Positions 45,033 through 54,235 are shown, numbered from the stretch's first letter. The stretch is 64,000 nucleotides of DNA from Palauibacter sp965207805 (GCA_965207805.1 OZ242312.1:1984001-2048000); one strand, 5' to 3'. The notes: generated from the letters alone by a model not told the origin. Numbers and translations: made by a program.

Positions 45033-46591
45033 ACGCGCGGCGGCCGGTCTTTTCCACCGCGAGCGGGATCGAGATCGACCCGGTCTACGAGGCGGACGAC
45101 GCGAACCCGGATCCGGCGTTGCCCGGCGAGTTCCCCTACACGCGCGGCGTGTACCCCACGATGTATCGGGGACGGCTGTGGACGATGCGCCAGTACGCCG
45201 GCTTCGGCACGGCCGCGGCGACGAACGCCCGCTTCCGCTATCTGCTGGACTCCGGGCAGACAGGGCTTTCCGTCGCCTTCGACCTTCCGACCCAGATGGG
45301 TTACGACTCCGACGATGCCAGGGTGCGGGGGGAAGTCGGACGGGTCGGCGTCGCGATCGATTCGATCGAGGACATGCACCGGCTGTTCGAGGAGATCCCG
45401 CTCGAACGCGTCTCGACGGCCATGACGATCAACGCCACGGCGCCGGTGCTCCTGGCGATGTACGCCGGCGTGGCTCAGGAACGGGGCATCGATCCGGCCG
45501 TCCTCAGGGGCACCGTCCAGAACGATGTGCTGAAGGAGTTCATCGCGCGGGGGACGTACATCTATCCGGTGGAGCCCAGCGTTCAGTTCGTGACGGACGT
45601 GTTCGACTTCTGCTCCCGGGAGATGCCGCGCTGGCGCTCGATTTCCATCAGCGGGTATCACATTCGCGAAGCCGGCGCGACGGCGGCCCAGGAGCTGGCC
45701 TTTACGATCGCCAACGGTCTCGAATACGTGCGCCGCGCGATCGAGCGAGGGCTGGAGATCGACGACTTCGCTCCCGGGCTCAGCTTCTTCTTCTCGGCCG
45801 ACCGCCTGTTCTTCGAGGAGGTCGCCAAGTTCCGCGCCGCCCGCCGCATGTGGGCCCGGCTCATGCGAGACCGTTTCGGAGCCGCGGAAGAGAGCTGTCG
45901 ACTGAAGTTCCACACCCAGACATCGGGGGCGGCGCTGACGGCCCAGCAGCCGCTGAACAACGTGGTGCGCGTCGCGATTCAGGCGCTTTCGGCCGTTCTG
46001 GGAGGGACACAGTCTCTGCACACGAACAGCTTCGACGAGGCGCTCTCGCTTCCCGGAGCGGACGCGGCCCGCCTCGCGCTCCGGACGCAGCAGATCCTGG
46101 CGGCCGAGACAGGTGTCGGAGACACCGTCGACCCCCTGGGGGGCTCCTACTTCGTGGAGTCGCTCACGGACGACCTCGAGGAGCGGGCCCGGGAGTATCT
46201 GGCGCGCGTCGAAGGGATGGGCGGCCCCGTGCAGGCGATCGACTATATGAGAGAGGAGATCCACCTCGCCGCCCGCCGGCATCAGGAGGCGGTCGAGAGC
46301 CGCGAACTCGAGGTTGTCGGCGTGAACGTGCACGCGGATGCCGAACCGGTCGAGATGCCGAAGGCGCCGGATTTCGCTCGTCTGGCGGATGAGCAGCGTC
46401 GGCGGCTTACGCGGCTCAGGGCGGAGAGGAGCGGCGCGGACGTGGAAGCATCGCTGGCGGGGATCCGGCGAGCGGCGGCCGGAGATGCTAACCTCCTGCC
46501 CGTTCTGATCGATGCCGTCAGGCGCCGCGTGACTCTGGGCGAGATCAGCCACGCGCTGCGCGAGGTGTGGGGGGAATACCGTCCCGGCTAG
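45029..46591 (+). CDS. methylmalonyl-CoA mutase large subunit (catalytic TIM barrel)
   Basis: This 520-residue protein is the substrate-binding barrel of a B12-dependent acyl-CoA mutase. It contains TRGVYPTMYRGRLWTMRQYA, GLSVAFDLPTQMGYDSDD, SISGYHIREAGATAAQELAF and HTQTSGAALTAQQPLNNVVR. Comparing from memory with the Propionibacterium enzyme, Tyr56 (in TMRQY) matches Tyr89 and Arg174 (in EFIARGTYIYP) matches Arg207. Both are the methylmalonyl-specific residues, not the Phe/Gln of isobutyryl-CoA mutase. The cobalamin-binding domain is absent and must be supplied by a small subunit encoded elsewhere. It follows the carboxylase genes (GTGA overlap), and the epimerase is at 9.6 kb. Confidence 0.93.
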   Translation: MNARRPVFSTASGIEIDPVYEADDANPDPALPGEFPYTRGVYPTMYRGRLWTMRQYAGFGTAAATNARFRYLLDSGQTGLSVAFDLPTQMGYDSDDARVRGEVGRVGVAIDSIEDMHRLFEEIPLERVSTAMTINATAPVLLAMYAGVAQERGIDPAVLRGTVQNDVLKEFIARGTYIYPVEPSVQFVTDVFDFCSREMPRWRSISISGYHIREAGATAAQELAFTIANGLEYVRRAIERGLEIDDFAPGLSFFFSADRLFFEEVAKFRAARRMWARLMRDRFGAAEESCRLKFHTQTSGAALTAQQPLNNVVRVAIQALSAVLGGTQSLHTNSFDEALSLPGADAARLALRTQQILAAETGVGDTVDPLGGSYFVESLTDDLEERAREYLARVEGMGGPVQAIDYMREEIHLAARRHQEAVESRELEVVGVNVHADAEPVEMPKAPDFARLADEQRRRLTRLRAERSGADVEASLAGIRRAAAGDANLLPVLIDAVRRRVTLGEISHALREVWGEYRPG

Positions 46592-46669
46592 CGGATTGCC
46601 GGGCCTCGGCACGCTGCGGGCATTCGCGCGGACGTGTCCGGCGTTCAAGAGACTGATCCGAGGGCACGA

Positions 46670-46984
46670 GTGCCAACGTACGAATACAGATGTCGCGATT
46701 GCCGACACGATTTCGAGCAGTTCCAGCGCATGTCGGACCCGCCGGTCCGCGTTTGTCCGTCGTGCGGGGAAGAGGAGGTGGAGCGGCTCATCTCGGCCGG
46801 AGGCGGGATCGTCTTCAAGGGGCCCGGGTTCTACGCCACCGACTATCGGCAGGCGACGGACAATGGCGGGGAGTCCGCCGCCACGAAGGCGTCGGGCGAT
46901 GCCTCGTCCCGTTCGCCGGAGAGCGCTTCATCTGGATCAGATGCCGCCTCATCCGGGTCGCCGGAAGGCGGCTCCGACTCGTGA
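46670..46984 (+). CDS. FmdB-like zinc-ribbon protein
   Basis: This 104-residue protein begins PTYEYRCRDCRHDFEQFQRM and continues VRVCPSCGEEEVERLISAGG, a CxxC...CxxC zinc ribbon of the FmdB/CxxC_CXXC_SSSS regulatory family. FKGPGFYATDY is the usual block after the ribbon. The C-terminal 45 residues are Ser/Gly/Ala-rich and disordered. FmdB-type proteins are presumed regulatory, with little direct evidence. The GTG at 46670 places the conserved P-T-Y-E-Y at residue 2, as in the family, so the in-frame upstream ATG is rejected. Its stop overlaps the start of argS. Confidence 0.9.
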   Translation: MPTYEYRCRDCRHDFEQFQRMSDPPVRVCPSCGEEEVERLISAGGGIVFKGPGFYATDYRQATDNGGESAATKASGDASSRSPESASSGSDAASSGSPEGGSDS

Positions 46985-48669
46985 CGGGCGACGCCGGCCC
47001 GGCCCGGCTCGCCGCGGCGCTCGAATCCGCCCTTTCGGCCGCCGGGGCTCCTGAGGGCTTCTCGCCGAGCCTGGAGCGGCCGCGGGATCCGACGCACGGA
47101 GACTGGGCGTCCAACGCGGCGCTCGTGCTCGCGAAGCGCCTGGGCCAGCCTCCGCGCGCGCTCGCGGCGCGCGTCTGCGAACTGATCGACCCCGCGGCCG
47201 CCGGTATCGCGGCCGTGGAAGTCGCGGGCCCGGGATTTCTGAACTTCCGGCTCTCCGATCAGTCCATCTGGCCTCGGTTGACGGGGGTCATCGAGGCGGG
47301 CCGCGACTGGGGACGGACACAGGCCTCCGCCGCGCTCCGCGTCAACGTGGAGTTCGTTTCCGCCAATCCGACGGGGCCGCTGCATGTGGCCCACGGTCGC
47401 GGTGCGGCGCTCGGCGACGCGGTCGCGTCGCTGCTGGAGTGGGCTGGCCACGAGGTGACGCGCGAGTTCTACGTGAACGACGCCGGACGGCAGATCGAGC
47501 TTCTCGGCGAATCCGTCGAGGCACGCTACGAGGAAACGGCCGGCCGGCCGGCGGCGATTCCCGAAGGCGGGTATCACGGCGAGTACGTTCGAGAGGTCGC
47601 GATGACGATTCGAGACACCGCCGGCCCGGGGTTTCTCGCCTCGCTCGCGCCGGGAGAGCGCCGGGCCCACTTCCGGCGCGAAGCGGTGCGGCTGCTCCGC
47701 GAGGAACAGGCGGAGGATCTGTCGCGGTTCGGTGTCGACATGGATCGGTTCTACTCCGAACGCTCGCTCTACGAGTCCGGAGCCATAGATCGCCTCCTGG
47801 AGGCGCTGGAAGGCGGTGGCCTGATCTATCGTTCGCAGGGGGCGACCTGGCTTCGGACATCCGACTACGGCGACGAGAAGGACCGGGTCCTGATCAAGAG
47901 CGACGGTTCCTTCACCTACTTTCTGCCGGATCTCGCCTATCACCTCGACAAGGCGCGGCGAGGCTTCGAACTCGCGATCGATGTCTGGGGCGCGGATCAC
48001 CAGGGCCACGAGAAGCGCATGCTGGCGGCCCTGCGTGGCCTGTCGCACGCGGACCTGCTCGAGGTTCTGATCATCCAGCTGGTCACGGTGCTGCGCGACG
48101 GCAGGGAAGTCCGGATGAGCAAGCGTGCCGGACGCTTCGTGACGCTGGGCGAGCTCGTGGAAGAGACGGGCCCGGATGTGGCGCGGTATTTCTTTCTCAT
48201 GCGCCGGGCCGAGGTCCATCTCAACTTCGATCTCGACCTCGCCCTGGATACGTCGGACGCGAATCCGGTGTACAAGGTCCAGTACGCGCATGCCCGCATG
48301 TGCAGCGTGTTCCGCAAGGCGGGAGTCGTGGCCGACGAGGTTCCAGCCGCGCTCGAGGTTCCGAACAGCTTCGGCACCCCGGCGGAGCGCGAGGTCGCAC
48401 TGTCGGTCCTGAGGCTTCCCGAGGTCATCGCGACGGCCGCCGGGAGCCGGGCTCCGCACCTGGTCTGCGCGTACCTGGAGGAGACGGCGGGGCTCGTCAA
48501 CGCGTGGTATCACCAGGGGAACCTGAACCCGGCGCAGAGAATCCTGGCGGACGTGCCGGAGCGGGCCGCGAGAATCCGGCTCGCCCGCGCGGTGCAGCTC
48601 ACACTGCGCAACGGACTGCGGGCGCTCGGCCTCTCGGCCCCCGAAACCATGACCCGGGACGCGAAGTGA
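46981..48669 (+). CDS. argS: arginyl-tRNA synthetase
   Basis: This 562-residue class-I synthetase charges tRNA-Arg. The additional N-terminal domain covers about 1-90. The HIGH-type block is VEFVSANPTGPLHVAHGRGA, followed by NDAGRQIELLGESVEARYEE. The catalytic core continues with SDGSFTYFLPDLAYHLDKAR and WGADHQGHEKRM; MSKRAGRFVTLGELVEE is the KMSK-like region. The DALR anticodon-binding domain is at the end (VQYAHARMCSVFRKAG, YLEETAGLVNAWYH). The GTG at 46981 overlaps the FmdB-like stop (GTGA), and its stop overlaps the kinase start. The open frame runs 97 codons further upstream, but that is FmdB read in another frame. Confidence 0.95.
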   Translation: MTGDAGPARLAAALESALSAAGAPEGFSPSLERPRDPTHGDWASNAALVLAKRLGQPPRALAARVCELIDPAAAGIAAVEVAGPGFLNFRLSDQSIWPRLTGVIEAGRDWGRTQASAALRVNVEFVSANPTGPLHVAHGRGAALGDAVASLLEWAGHEVTREFYVNDAGRQIELLGESVEARYEETAGRPAAIPEGGYHGEYVREVAMTIRDTAGPGFLASLAPGERRAHFRREAVRLLREEQAEDLSRFGVDMDRFYSERSLYESGAIDRLLEALEGGGLIYRSQGATWLRTSDYGDEKDRVLIKSDGSFTYFLPDLAYHLDKARRGFELAIDVWGADHQGHEKRMLAALRGLSHADLLEVLIIQLVTVLRDGREVRMSKRAGRFVTLGELVEETGPDVARYFFLMRRAEVHLNFDLDLALDTSDANPVYKVQYAHARMCSVFRKAGVVADEVPAALEVPNSFGTPAEREVALSVLRLPEVIATAAGSRAPHLVCAYLEETAGLVNAWYHQGNLNPAQRILADVPERAARIRLARAVQLTLRNGLRALGLSAPETMTRDAK

Positions 48670-49640
48670 ACGTCCACGCCCCCGGAAACGGCGCCGGTCG
48701 GAGCGAAGCGGGGCCCATCCTCGTCGTGGGCAGCGTCGCACTCGATGACATCTCGACCCCGGCCGGACACCGGGAGGGTGTGGTCGGCGGGACGGCCGTC
48801 AACTTCAGCGCCGCGGCCTCCCTGTTTGCGCCGGTCCAGCTCGTCGGGGTCATCGGCGACGACTATCCGATGGACGAACTCGATTTCCTCCTCCACAGGG
48901 GCGCGGATCTGTCGGGACTCGAGCGGCGGCCCGGCGGCAGCTTCCGGTGGGGCGGCTTCTATCACCGGGACATGAATACGAGGGACACGACGTTCACCGA
49001 GCTGGGGGTTTTCGCCGACTTCCATCCGACGATTCCCGACGCGTTCCGAAGCGCGCCCTGGGCTTTTCTGGGCGCCATCGACCCCGCCCTGCAGCTCGAG
49101 GTTCTGGATCAGATCGAATCGCCCGTGCTCGCGGCGTGCGACACGATGAACTACTGGATCGAGGGGACGCCGGAGCGTCTCGCGGAGGTCATCGCGAAGA
49201 TCGACCTGATCACCCTGAACGATGAAGAGGCGAAACAGCTTTCGGGGGAGCACAACCTGGCCCGGGCCGCGCGCTGGATTCAGGGTCGGGGCCCGCGCCA
49301 CGTCGTGATCAAGAAGGGGGAACACGGGGCCGTGCTGCTCACGAGCGACGGTTTCTTCCTCACCCCCGGCTTTCCGCTCGACGATGTGGTCGACCCCACC
49401 GGCGCCGGCGACGCGTTCGCGGGCGGCCTGCTCGGATATCTGGCGCGCTGCGGTTCGATCACGGGACCGGCGTTGAAGCGCGCCGTCGTGTACGGTTGCG
49501 CTCTCGGCTCCTTCGCCTGCGAGGCGTTCGGCGCGCGCCGCATGGTGGAACTCACCATCGCCGAAGTGGAGGACCGTGTGCGAAGCTTCGGAACGCTCAC
49601 CAGATTCGATGTTCCAGCAGGCCGTGGGGTGGAAGCGTGA
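48666..49640 (+). CDS. PfkB-family carbohydrate/nucleoside kinase
   Basis: This 324-residue ribokinase-fold enzyme phosphorylates a sugar or nucleoside with ATP. It has the N-terminal strand LVVGSVALDDISTPAG, the Gly pair GGTAVNFSAAASL, LITLNDEEAKQLSG and the anion-hole/catalytic-base block VVDPTGAGDAFAGGLLGYLA with the catalytic Asp. The substrate is not clear. The short lid and FADFHPTIP are unlike ribokinase proper, and the next gene is purM, so a nucleoside such as adenosine is possible; this is conjecture. The GTG start overlaps the argS stop (GTGA). Confidence 0.88.
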   Translation: MNVHAPGNGAGRSEAGPILVVGSVALDDISTPAGHREGVVGGTAVNFSAAASLFAPVQLVGVIGDDYPMDELDFLLHRGADLSGLERRPGGSFRWGGFYHRDMNTRDTTFTELGVFADFHPTIPDAFRSAPWAFLGAIDPALQLEVLDQIESPVLAACDTMNYWIEGTPERLAEVIAKIDLITLNDEEAKQLSGEHNLARAARWIQGRGPRHVVIKKGEHGAVLLTSDGFFLTPGFPLDDVVDPTGAGDAFAGGLLGYLARCGSITGPALKRAVVYGCALGSFACEAFGARRMVELTIAEVEDRVRSFGTLTRFDVPAGRGVEA

Positions 49641-49647
49641 AGGAAAC

Positions 49648-50673
49648 ATGAATGACGGATTGACGTACCGGGACGCCGGCGTGAACCTCGAGGCGGCGCG
49701 CGCGACGAAAGCCCGGCTCTCCCGGCTCGTCCAGGGGACGCGCACGGATGCCGTGAGTTCGGACTTCGGCTCGTTCGGAGGGCGGTTTCGGGCGACGCCC
49801 GGCCGGGAACTCGTGGCGAGCGCCGACGGCGTGGGGACGAAGCTGAAGATCGCCTTCATGGCGGACCGGCACGACACGGTGGGCGCCGATCTCGTGAACC
49901 ACTGCGTCAACGACATCCTCGTCGAAGGCGCCCGGCCTCTCATCTTCATGGACTACGTCGCCTGTGGCGTGCTGGACCCGGACACCGTGACGAGCGTCGT
50001 TTCGGGACTCGCCGCCGCCTGTCGCGCGAACGGCTGCGCGCTGCTCGGGGGAGAGACCGCGGAGATGCCGGATTTCTACGCGCCGGGGGAGTATGACCTC
50101 GCCGGATTCGTGGTGGGCGAGATCGCCTACCCCGAGTTGTCCCGCCGAGATCTGGAGCCCGGGGATCGTCTCATCGGACTCGCGTCGAGCGGCATCCACA
50201 CGAACGGCTACAGCTTCGTGCGCGCCCTCTTCTTCGATCGCCTCGGACTCGGGGCCGGCGACGCCTTCCCGGGGGCGGAGAGCTCCGTGTCGGACGTCCT
50301 CCTGCGTCCTCACCGAAGTTACCTGTCGATCCTCGAGCGCAGCCTCGAAGCGGGCCGCGTGCGGGCGCTCGCCCACATCACGGGAGGTGGAATCCCGGGG
50401 AACGTGGACCGGGTCATCGGTGGGAATCTCGATGCGGTCGTGCACTGCGACAGTTGGCCGCGCCCGCACGAGTTCGACGTCATCGCGCGCGAGAGCGGGG
50501 CGGACGAGGCGGAACTCTTCTCGACCTTCAACATGGGCGTGGGGATGGTCGCGGTCGTCCGCGAGGACGAGGCCGGGCGGGTGCTCGAGGAGATTCGCGA
50601 CTCCGGGTGCGAGGCGTTCCCGTGCGGTGAACTCGTCGCCGGCAGCGGCAGAGTACATTTGGAGAGTTCATGA
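49648..50673 (+). CDS. purM: phosphoribosylformylglycinamidine cyclo-ligase
   Basis: This 341-residue AIR synthetase catalyses the fifth step of purine synthesis. The family blocks are LTYRDAGVNLEAARATKARL, LVASADGVGTKLKIAFMADR, NHCVNDILVEGARPLIFMDY, LLGGETAEMPDFYAPGEYDL and HITGGGIPGNVDRVI. The length is typical. The ATG at 49648 has AAGGAA four bases ahead. Purine genes are scattered here: purN-purH lie 23 kb upstream. It opens a run with the riboflavin genes; its stop overlaps ribD (ATGA). GTP is the riboflavin precursor, so the pairing makes metabolic sense. Confidence 0.95.
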   Translation: MNDGLTYRDAGVNLEAARATKARLSRLVQGTRTDAVSSDFGSFGGRFRATPGRELVASADGVGTKLKIAFMADRHDTVGADLVNHCVNDILVEGARPLIFMDYVACGVLDPDTVTSVVSGLAAACRANGCALLGGETAEMPDFYAPGEYDLAGFVVGEIAYPELSRRDLEPGDRLIGLASSGIHTNGYSFVRALFFDRLGLGAGDAFPGAESSVSDVLLRPHRSYLSILERSLEAGRVRALAHITGGGIPGNVDRVIGGNLDAVVHCDSWPRPHEFDVIARESGADEAELFSTFNMGVGMVAVVREDEAGRVLEEIRDSGCEAFPCGELVAGSGRVHLESS

Positions 50674-51830
50674 CGGGGCGGGGATTCGACCCCATCGCCG
50701 GGGCACCGCCGAGCCGTACCGAGGACCTGCGGCATATGCGCGAGGCGCTGGCCGTGGCGCCACGCGGGCAGGGCCGCGTGTCGCCCAATCCGCTCGTGGG
50801 TGCCGTCGTGGCCCGCGGGAACCAGGTGTTCGGCACGGGGTGGCACGCGGAATACGGCGGCGACCATGCGGAAGTCATGGCGCTGCGGGAGGCGGGGCCG
50901 CGCGCGGCGGGCGCCACGCTGTACGTTACGCTCGAGCCGTGCCGCCATACCGGGCAGACGCCCCCGTGCACCGCCGCCATCATCCGCTCCGGCGTGCGGC
51001 GCGTCGTGATCGCCTGCCGGGATCCCAATCCGGAGGCGCGCCACGGGGCGGAGGAGCTGCGGCAGGCCGGACTCGACGTCGAAATCGGGATCGAGGCGAA
51101 CGCGGCGAAACGGCTGAATGCGGCCTTCCTCTGGTTTCACCGGCAGTGGGTGCCCTTCGCTTCGCTCAAACTCGCGCTCTCGCTCGACGCGAAGCTCGGA
51201 GAGGAAAGCGTTCGCACGCCGGTGACCGGCATACGGGCGCTGGACGAGGTCCACCGTCTCCGCTCCTGCCACGATGCCATTCTGATCGGCTCCAACACGA
51301 TCGCGATCGATGACCCTCTGCTCACGGCCCGCGGCGAGGTCGTGCCGCGCGTACCACCCGTACGTGCGGTCCTGGACACCACACTCAGGCTCCGCCCCTC
51401 GAGCCAGCTCGTGCGGACGGCCGCCCAGGCGCCCGTGTGGGTCTTCGCCGATCCCGACTCGGACGGATTCGAGGAGCGCGCGGATCCCCTCCGCGAAGCG
51501 GGCGTGGAAGTCATCGGAGTAGCGCGGAGCGAGGACCACAGACTGGACCTGAACGCCGTCTGGAACGAAATGGCCATCCGCGGCGTGATCTCGGTGCTCG
51601 TCGAGGGTGGGGGTCAGGTCGCCGCATCGCTGCTTCGCGGGGGACACATCCAGAGGATCCATGCCTTCATCGCCCCAATGTTCTACGGACGGGACGGCGT
51701 GCCGGCGTTTCCCGGCCTCGATCCGTCGACGCAGGGCGACTGGCTGCCCATGCAGCGAGAGTCGCTGGGGCAGGATACCCAGATCGTGTTCGAGCACCGC
51801 CAGCTCCAGGAAACTTTGGACAACCTCTGA
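50670..51830 (+). CDS. ribD: riboflavin deaminase/reductase
   Basis: This 386-residue bifunctional enzyme carries out the second and third steps of riboflavin synthesis. The deaminase domain (about 1-145) has GRVSPNPLVGAVV, the zinc His in GGDHAEVMALREAG and the zinc Cys pair in TLEPCRHTGQTPPCTAAI. The reductase domain (about 150-386) has PFASLKLALSLDAKLGEES, DAILIGSNTIAIDDPLLTAR and LVEGGGQVAASLL. Both active sites are intact. It starts with ATG overlapping the purM stop. The genes run ribD-ribE-ribBA-ribH. I see no FMN riboswitch before ribD, whose upstream region is coding. Confidence 0.95.
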   Translation: MTGRGFDPIAGAPPSRTEDLRHMREALAVAPRGQGRVSPNPLVGAVVARGNQVFGTGWHAEYGGDHAEVMALREAGPRAAGATLYVTLEPCRHTGQTPPCTAAIIRSGVRRVVIACRDPNPEARHGAEELRQAGLDVEIGIEANAAKRLNAAFLWFHRQWVPFASLKLALSLDAKLGEESVRTPVTGIRALDEVHRLRSCHDAILIGSNTIAIDDPLLTARGEVVPRVPPVRAVLDTTLRLRPSSQLVRTAAQAPVWVFADPDSDGFEERADPLREAGVEVIGVARSEDHRLDLNAVWNEMAIRGVISVLVEGGGQVAASLLRGGHIQRIHAFIAPMFYGRDGVPAFPGLDPSTQGDWLPMQRESLGQDTQIVFEHRQLQETLDNL

Positions 51831-51842
51831 GCGATCGGACTC

Positions 51843-52451
51843 GTGTTCACCGGAATCATACGGGCGGTCGGCGAGGTCGCGGGCCGGGAACACCGGCAGG
51901 CGGCACTCCGGCTGACGATCGCCCGCGTCCCGTTTCTCGACACGCTCCGCGATGGGGATTCGGTGTCGCTCGCGGGCGTATGCACGACGGTCGTCGCTCT
52001 CCGGGAGGAGACCTTTGATGTCGACATCGTGGAGGCTACCCTGGAGCGAACCACGATCGGGAGCTGGCGGGTCGGGGATCCCGTGAACCTCGAGCCCGCG
52101 CTGTGCGCCGGGGATCCGCTGGGCGGGCACATGGTACAGGGACACATCGATGGGGTGGGAACCGTGGCGGCGGCCAGGTGGGAAGGGGAGTCGGGCCTGC
52201 TCGAGATCGAACTCCCCGACGGCCTCGAGAGCGTGACCGTGTCGCAGGGCTCCTTCGCGGTCGATGGCGTGAGTCTCACGGTCAACCGCCTGACGGGGAC
52301 CATCGCGCGTTTCGCCATCATCCCATATACATGGACCCATACCACCCTGGGGCGCCTCGCGTCAGGCGCGAGAGTCAACCTCGAGGCGGACCTGATCGGC
52401 AAGCACGTGGCTCGTGCCCTCCGACCGCACGTGGCCCCCGTGGACTCCTGA
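51843..52451 (+). CDS. ribE: riboflavin synthase, alpha chain
   Basis: This 202-residue enzyme dismutates two lumazines to riboflavin and a pyrimidine. It is a duplicated barrel: the first half starts MFTGIIRAVGEV and contains DSVSLAGVCTTVV; the second starts GGHMVQGHIDGVGTV and contains GSFAVDGVSLTVN. The two GxxxTxV-like blocks are the active-site repeats, and the final segment forms the trimer helix. The start is GTG, 13 bases after ribD. No membrane or signal sequence. It works together with ribH, three genes on. Confidence 0.95.
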   Translation: MFTGIIRAVGEVAGREHRQAALRLTIARVPFLDTLRDGDSVSLAGVCTTVVALREETFDVDIVEATLERTTIGSWRVGDPVNLEPALCAGDPLGGHMVQGHIDGVGTVAAARWEGESGLLEIELPDGLESVTVSQGSFAVDGVSLTVNRLTGTIARFAIIPYTWTHTTLGRLASGARVNLEADLIGKHVARALRPHVAPVDS

Positions 52452-52466
52452 GTCGGCTCCGTTCGA

Positions 52467-53714
52467 ATGGAAACCAAAAAAAGACTTCGGCTGGCGGACA
52501 GGCCGGCGGATACGGTCGAAGCGGCGATCGAGCGTATCCGTAGCGGTGGGCTCGTGATCATCGCTGATGATGAGGATCGCGAGAACGAGGGGGATCTCGT
52601 CTGCGCGGCTGCGCTCGCGACGCCCGAGGCGATCAACTTCATGGCGAGGCATGCCCGGGGGCTCATATGCCTCACGATGCCCGATGAGATGGCCGACCGC
52701 CTCGATCTCCCGCTCATGACGGACGATCGGCTGGCGGACCCCAACAAGACGGCGTTCACCGTGTCGATCGACGCCCGCCAGGACTTCGGCGTGTCGACCG
52801 GGATCTCGGCGCAGGATCGCGCCCGCACCATCCGGGTCGCGGTGGATCCCCAGACCCGGCCGACGGACCTCATGCGCCCGGGCCACATCTTTCCGCTCCG
52901 CTCCCGGCCCGGCGGCGTGCTGCAGCGCGTGGGCCAGACGGAGGCTTCGGTCGATCTCGCCCGGCTGGCCGGGCTCACTCCAGCGGGTGTGATCTGCGAG
53001 ATCCTGAACGAGGACGGGACGATGGCGCGCCGCCCGGAACTCGAGAAGTTCGCGGCGGAGCACGACCTCCCCTTCATCACGGTGGCCGCCCTCGTCTCCT
53101 ACCGCTTGCGCACGGAGAGCCTCGTGCGGCGCGTCGCCGAAGCGGATCTCCCCACGCCGTGGGGCGATTTCCGCATTGTCGGGTACGCGAACGAGGTGGA
53201 TGGACGCGAACACGTCGCGCTCGTGCGCGGCGATGTGGCGGGTGCGGAGGATGTCCTCGTCCGCGTGCACTCGCGCTGTCTGACGGGCGATGTGTTCCAC
53301 TCCCATCGCTGCGACTGCGGCAGCCAGCTCGAGGCCGCGATGCGGATGGTCGTGGAAGCTGATGCCGGGGTCATCGTCTACCTCGACCAGGAAGGGCGGG
53401 GGATCGGACTCCTGAACAAGCTCCGAGCCTACGAGCTGCAGGACGAGGGCCACGACACAGTCGAGGCGAACGAGGCGCTGGGGTTTCCGCCCGACCTCCG
53501 GAACTACGGCATCGGGGCCCAGATCCTGGTTGATCTCGGGCTGCACTCGATCCGGATCATGACGAACAACCCGAAGAAGCTCGCGGGGCTGGAGGGGTTC
53601 GGCCTCGTGATCCGCGACCGTGTGCCGCTTGAGCTCGGCGAGATCGACGATCGGTTGATCCGCTATCTCCGCACGAAACGGGAGAAGCTCGGGCACCTGA
53701 CCGGATCCGCGTGA
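52467..53714 (+). CDS. ribBA: 3,4-dihydroxy-2-butanone-4-phosphate synthase / GTP cyclohydrolase II
   Basis: This 415-residue bifunctional enzyme supplies both starting branches of riboflavin synthesis. The RibB half (about 1-210) has IIADDEDRENEGDLVCAAAL, DFGVSTGISAQDRARTIR and PGHIFPLRSRPGGVLQRVGQ with its catalytic Glu/His residues. The RibA half has the zinc site SRCLTGDVFHSHRCDCGSQL (three Cys), YLDQEGRGIGLLNKLRAYEL and IMTNNPKKLAGLEGFGL. All metal and catalytic residues seem present. It starts with ATG 15 bases after ribE and its stop overlaps ribH (GTGA). Confidence 0.95.
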   Translation: METKKRLRLADRPADTVEAAIERIRSGGLVIIADDEDRENEGDLVCAAALATPEAINFMARHARGLICLTMPDEMADRLDLPLMTDDRLADPNKTAFTVSIDARQDFGVSTGISAQDRARTIRVAVDPQTRPTDLMRPGHIFPLRSRPGGVLQRVGQTEASVDLARLAGLTPAGVICEILNEDGTMARRPELEKFAAEHDLPFITVAALVSYRLRTESLVRRVAEADLPTPWGDFRIVGYANEVDGREHVALVRGDVAGAEDVLVRVHSRCLTGDVFHSHRCDCGSQLEAAMRMVVEADAGVIVYLDQEGRGIGLLNKLRAYELQDEGHDTVEANEALGFPPDLRNYGIGAQILVDLGLHSIRIMTNNPKKLAGLEGFGLVIRDRVPLELGEIDDRLIRYLRTKREKLGHLTGSA

Positions 53715-54235
53715 GAAGCGGGTCGGACACGCCACGAGGCGATGGCCCGGAGGGGTTCACGCAGGGGCGCGTGGCGACGTACGAGGGCGCGGCCGCGGGA
53801 GGTGGCCGGACGGTCTGCATTCTCGTCAGCCGGTTCAACTCCGGGGTTACCGAGCGTCTGCTGGCGGGCGCCGCGCGCACGAGCCTCGAATGCGGCGTGG
53901 CCGAGGAGGACCTCGATATCGTGTATGTCCCCGGCGCCTGGGAACTTCCGCTTGCCGCGCGAAGAGCCGTCGCGCGCGGGTACGCCGCCATCGTCGCGCT
54001 GGGCTGCGTGATACGCGGGGAGACCGCGCACTTCGACCACGTGAGCCGCGCGGCGACCGACGGGCTCGCGAAGGTACAGCTCGACTCGGGCGTGCCGGTC
54101 GGTCTCGGCGTGCTCACGCCCGACACGCTGGAGCAGGCGCTCGCGCGGGCCGGCGGCGAACTCGGAAACGCCGGCTCGGAGGCGGCCCGCGCGGCGCTCC
54201 GCATGGCCGACCTTCATGGACAGCCGGACCCGTGA
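53711..54235 (+). CDS. ribH: 6,7-dimethyl-8-ribityllumazine synthase
   Basis: This 174-residue protein makes lumazine from the two branch products and forms capsid-like shells in many bacteria. After an atypical hydrophilic N-terminal extension of about 20 residues come VCILVSRFNSGVTERLLAGA, YVPGAWELPLAARRAVARGY and LGCVIRGETAHFDHVSRAA with the catalytic His, and VPVGLGVLTPDTLEQALARA. GTG overlaps the ribBA stop. Its own stop overlaps nusB (GTGA); ribH-nusB is a very common pair. Confidence 0.95.
   Translation: MRSGSDTPRGDGPEGFTQGRVATYEGAAAGGGRTVCILVSRFNSGVTERLLAGAARTSLECGVAEEDLDIVYVPGAWELPLAARRAVARGYAAIVALGCVIRGETAHFDHVSRAATDGLAKVQLDSGVPVGLGVLTPDTLEQALARAGGELGNAGSEAARAALRMADLHGQPDP

Noticed and set aside
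45584..45586. Gln186 of the mutase in place of an Arg, suggesting isobutyryl-CoA mutase
   Set aside because: Counting from the TMRQY Tyr shows that the diagnostic Arg207 equivalent is Arg174 in EFIARGTYIYP, which is present. Gln186 is at another site.
42896..46708. Very long antisense open frame (about 1,270 codons) opposite pccB, biotin carboxylase, carrier and mutase
   Set aside because: High-GC coding DNA gives long open frames on the other strand. The translation is rich in Arg, His, Asp and Pro with no domains, and the plus-strand genes are unmistakable.
46690..46980. N-terminal extension of argS by 97 codons
   Set aside because: It is the FmdB-like gene read in another frame; the GTG at 46981 overlaps its stop as in many other junctions.
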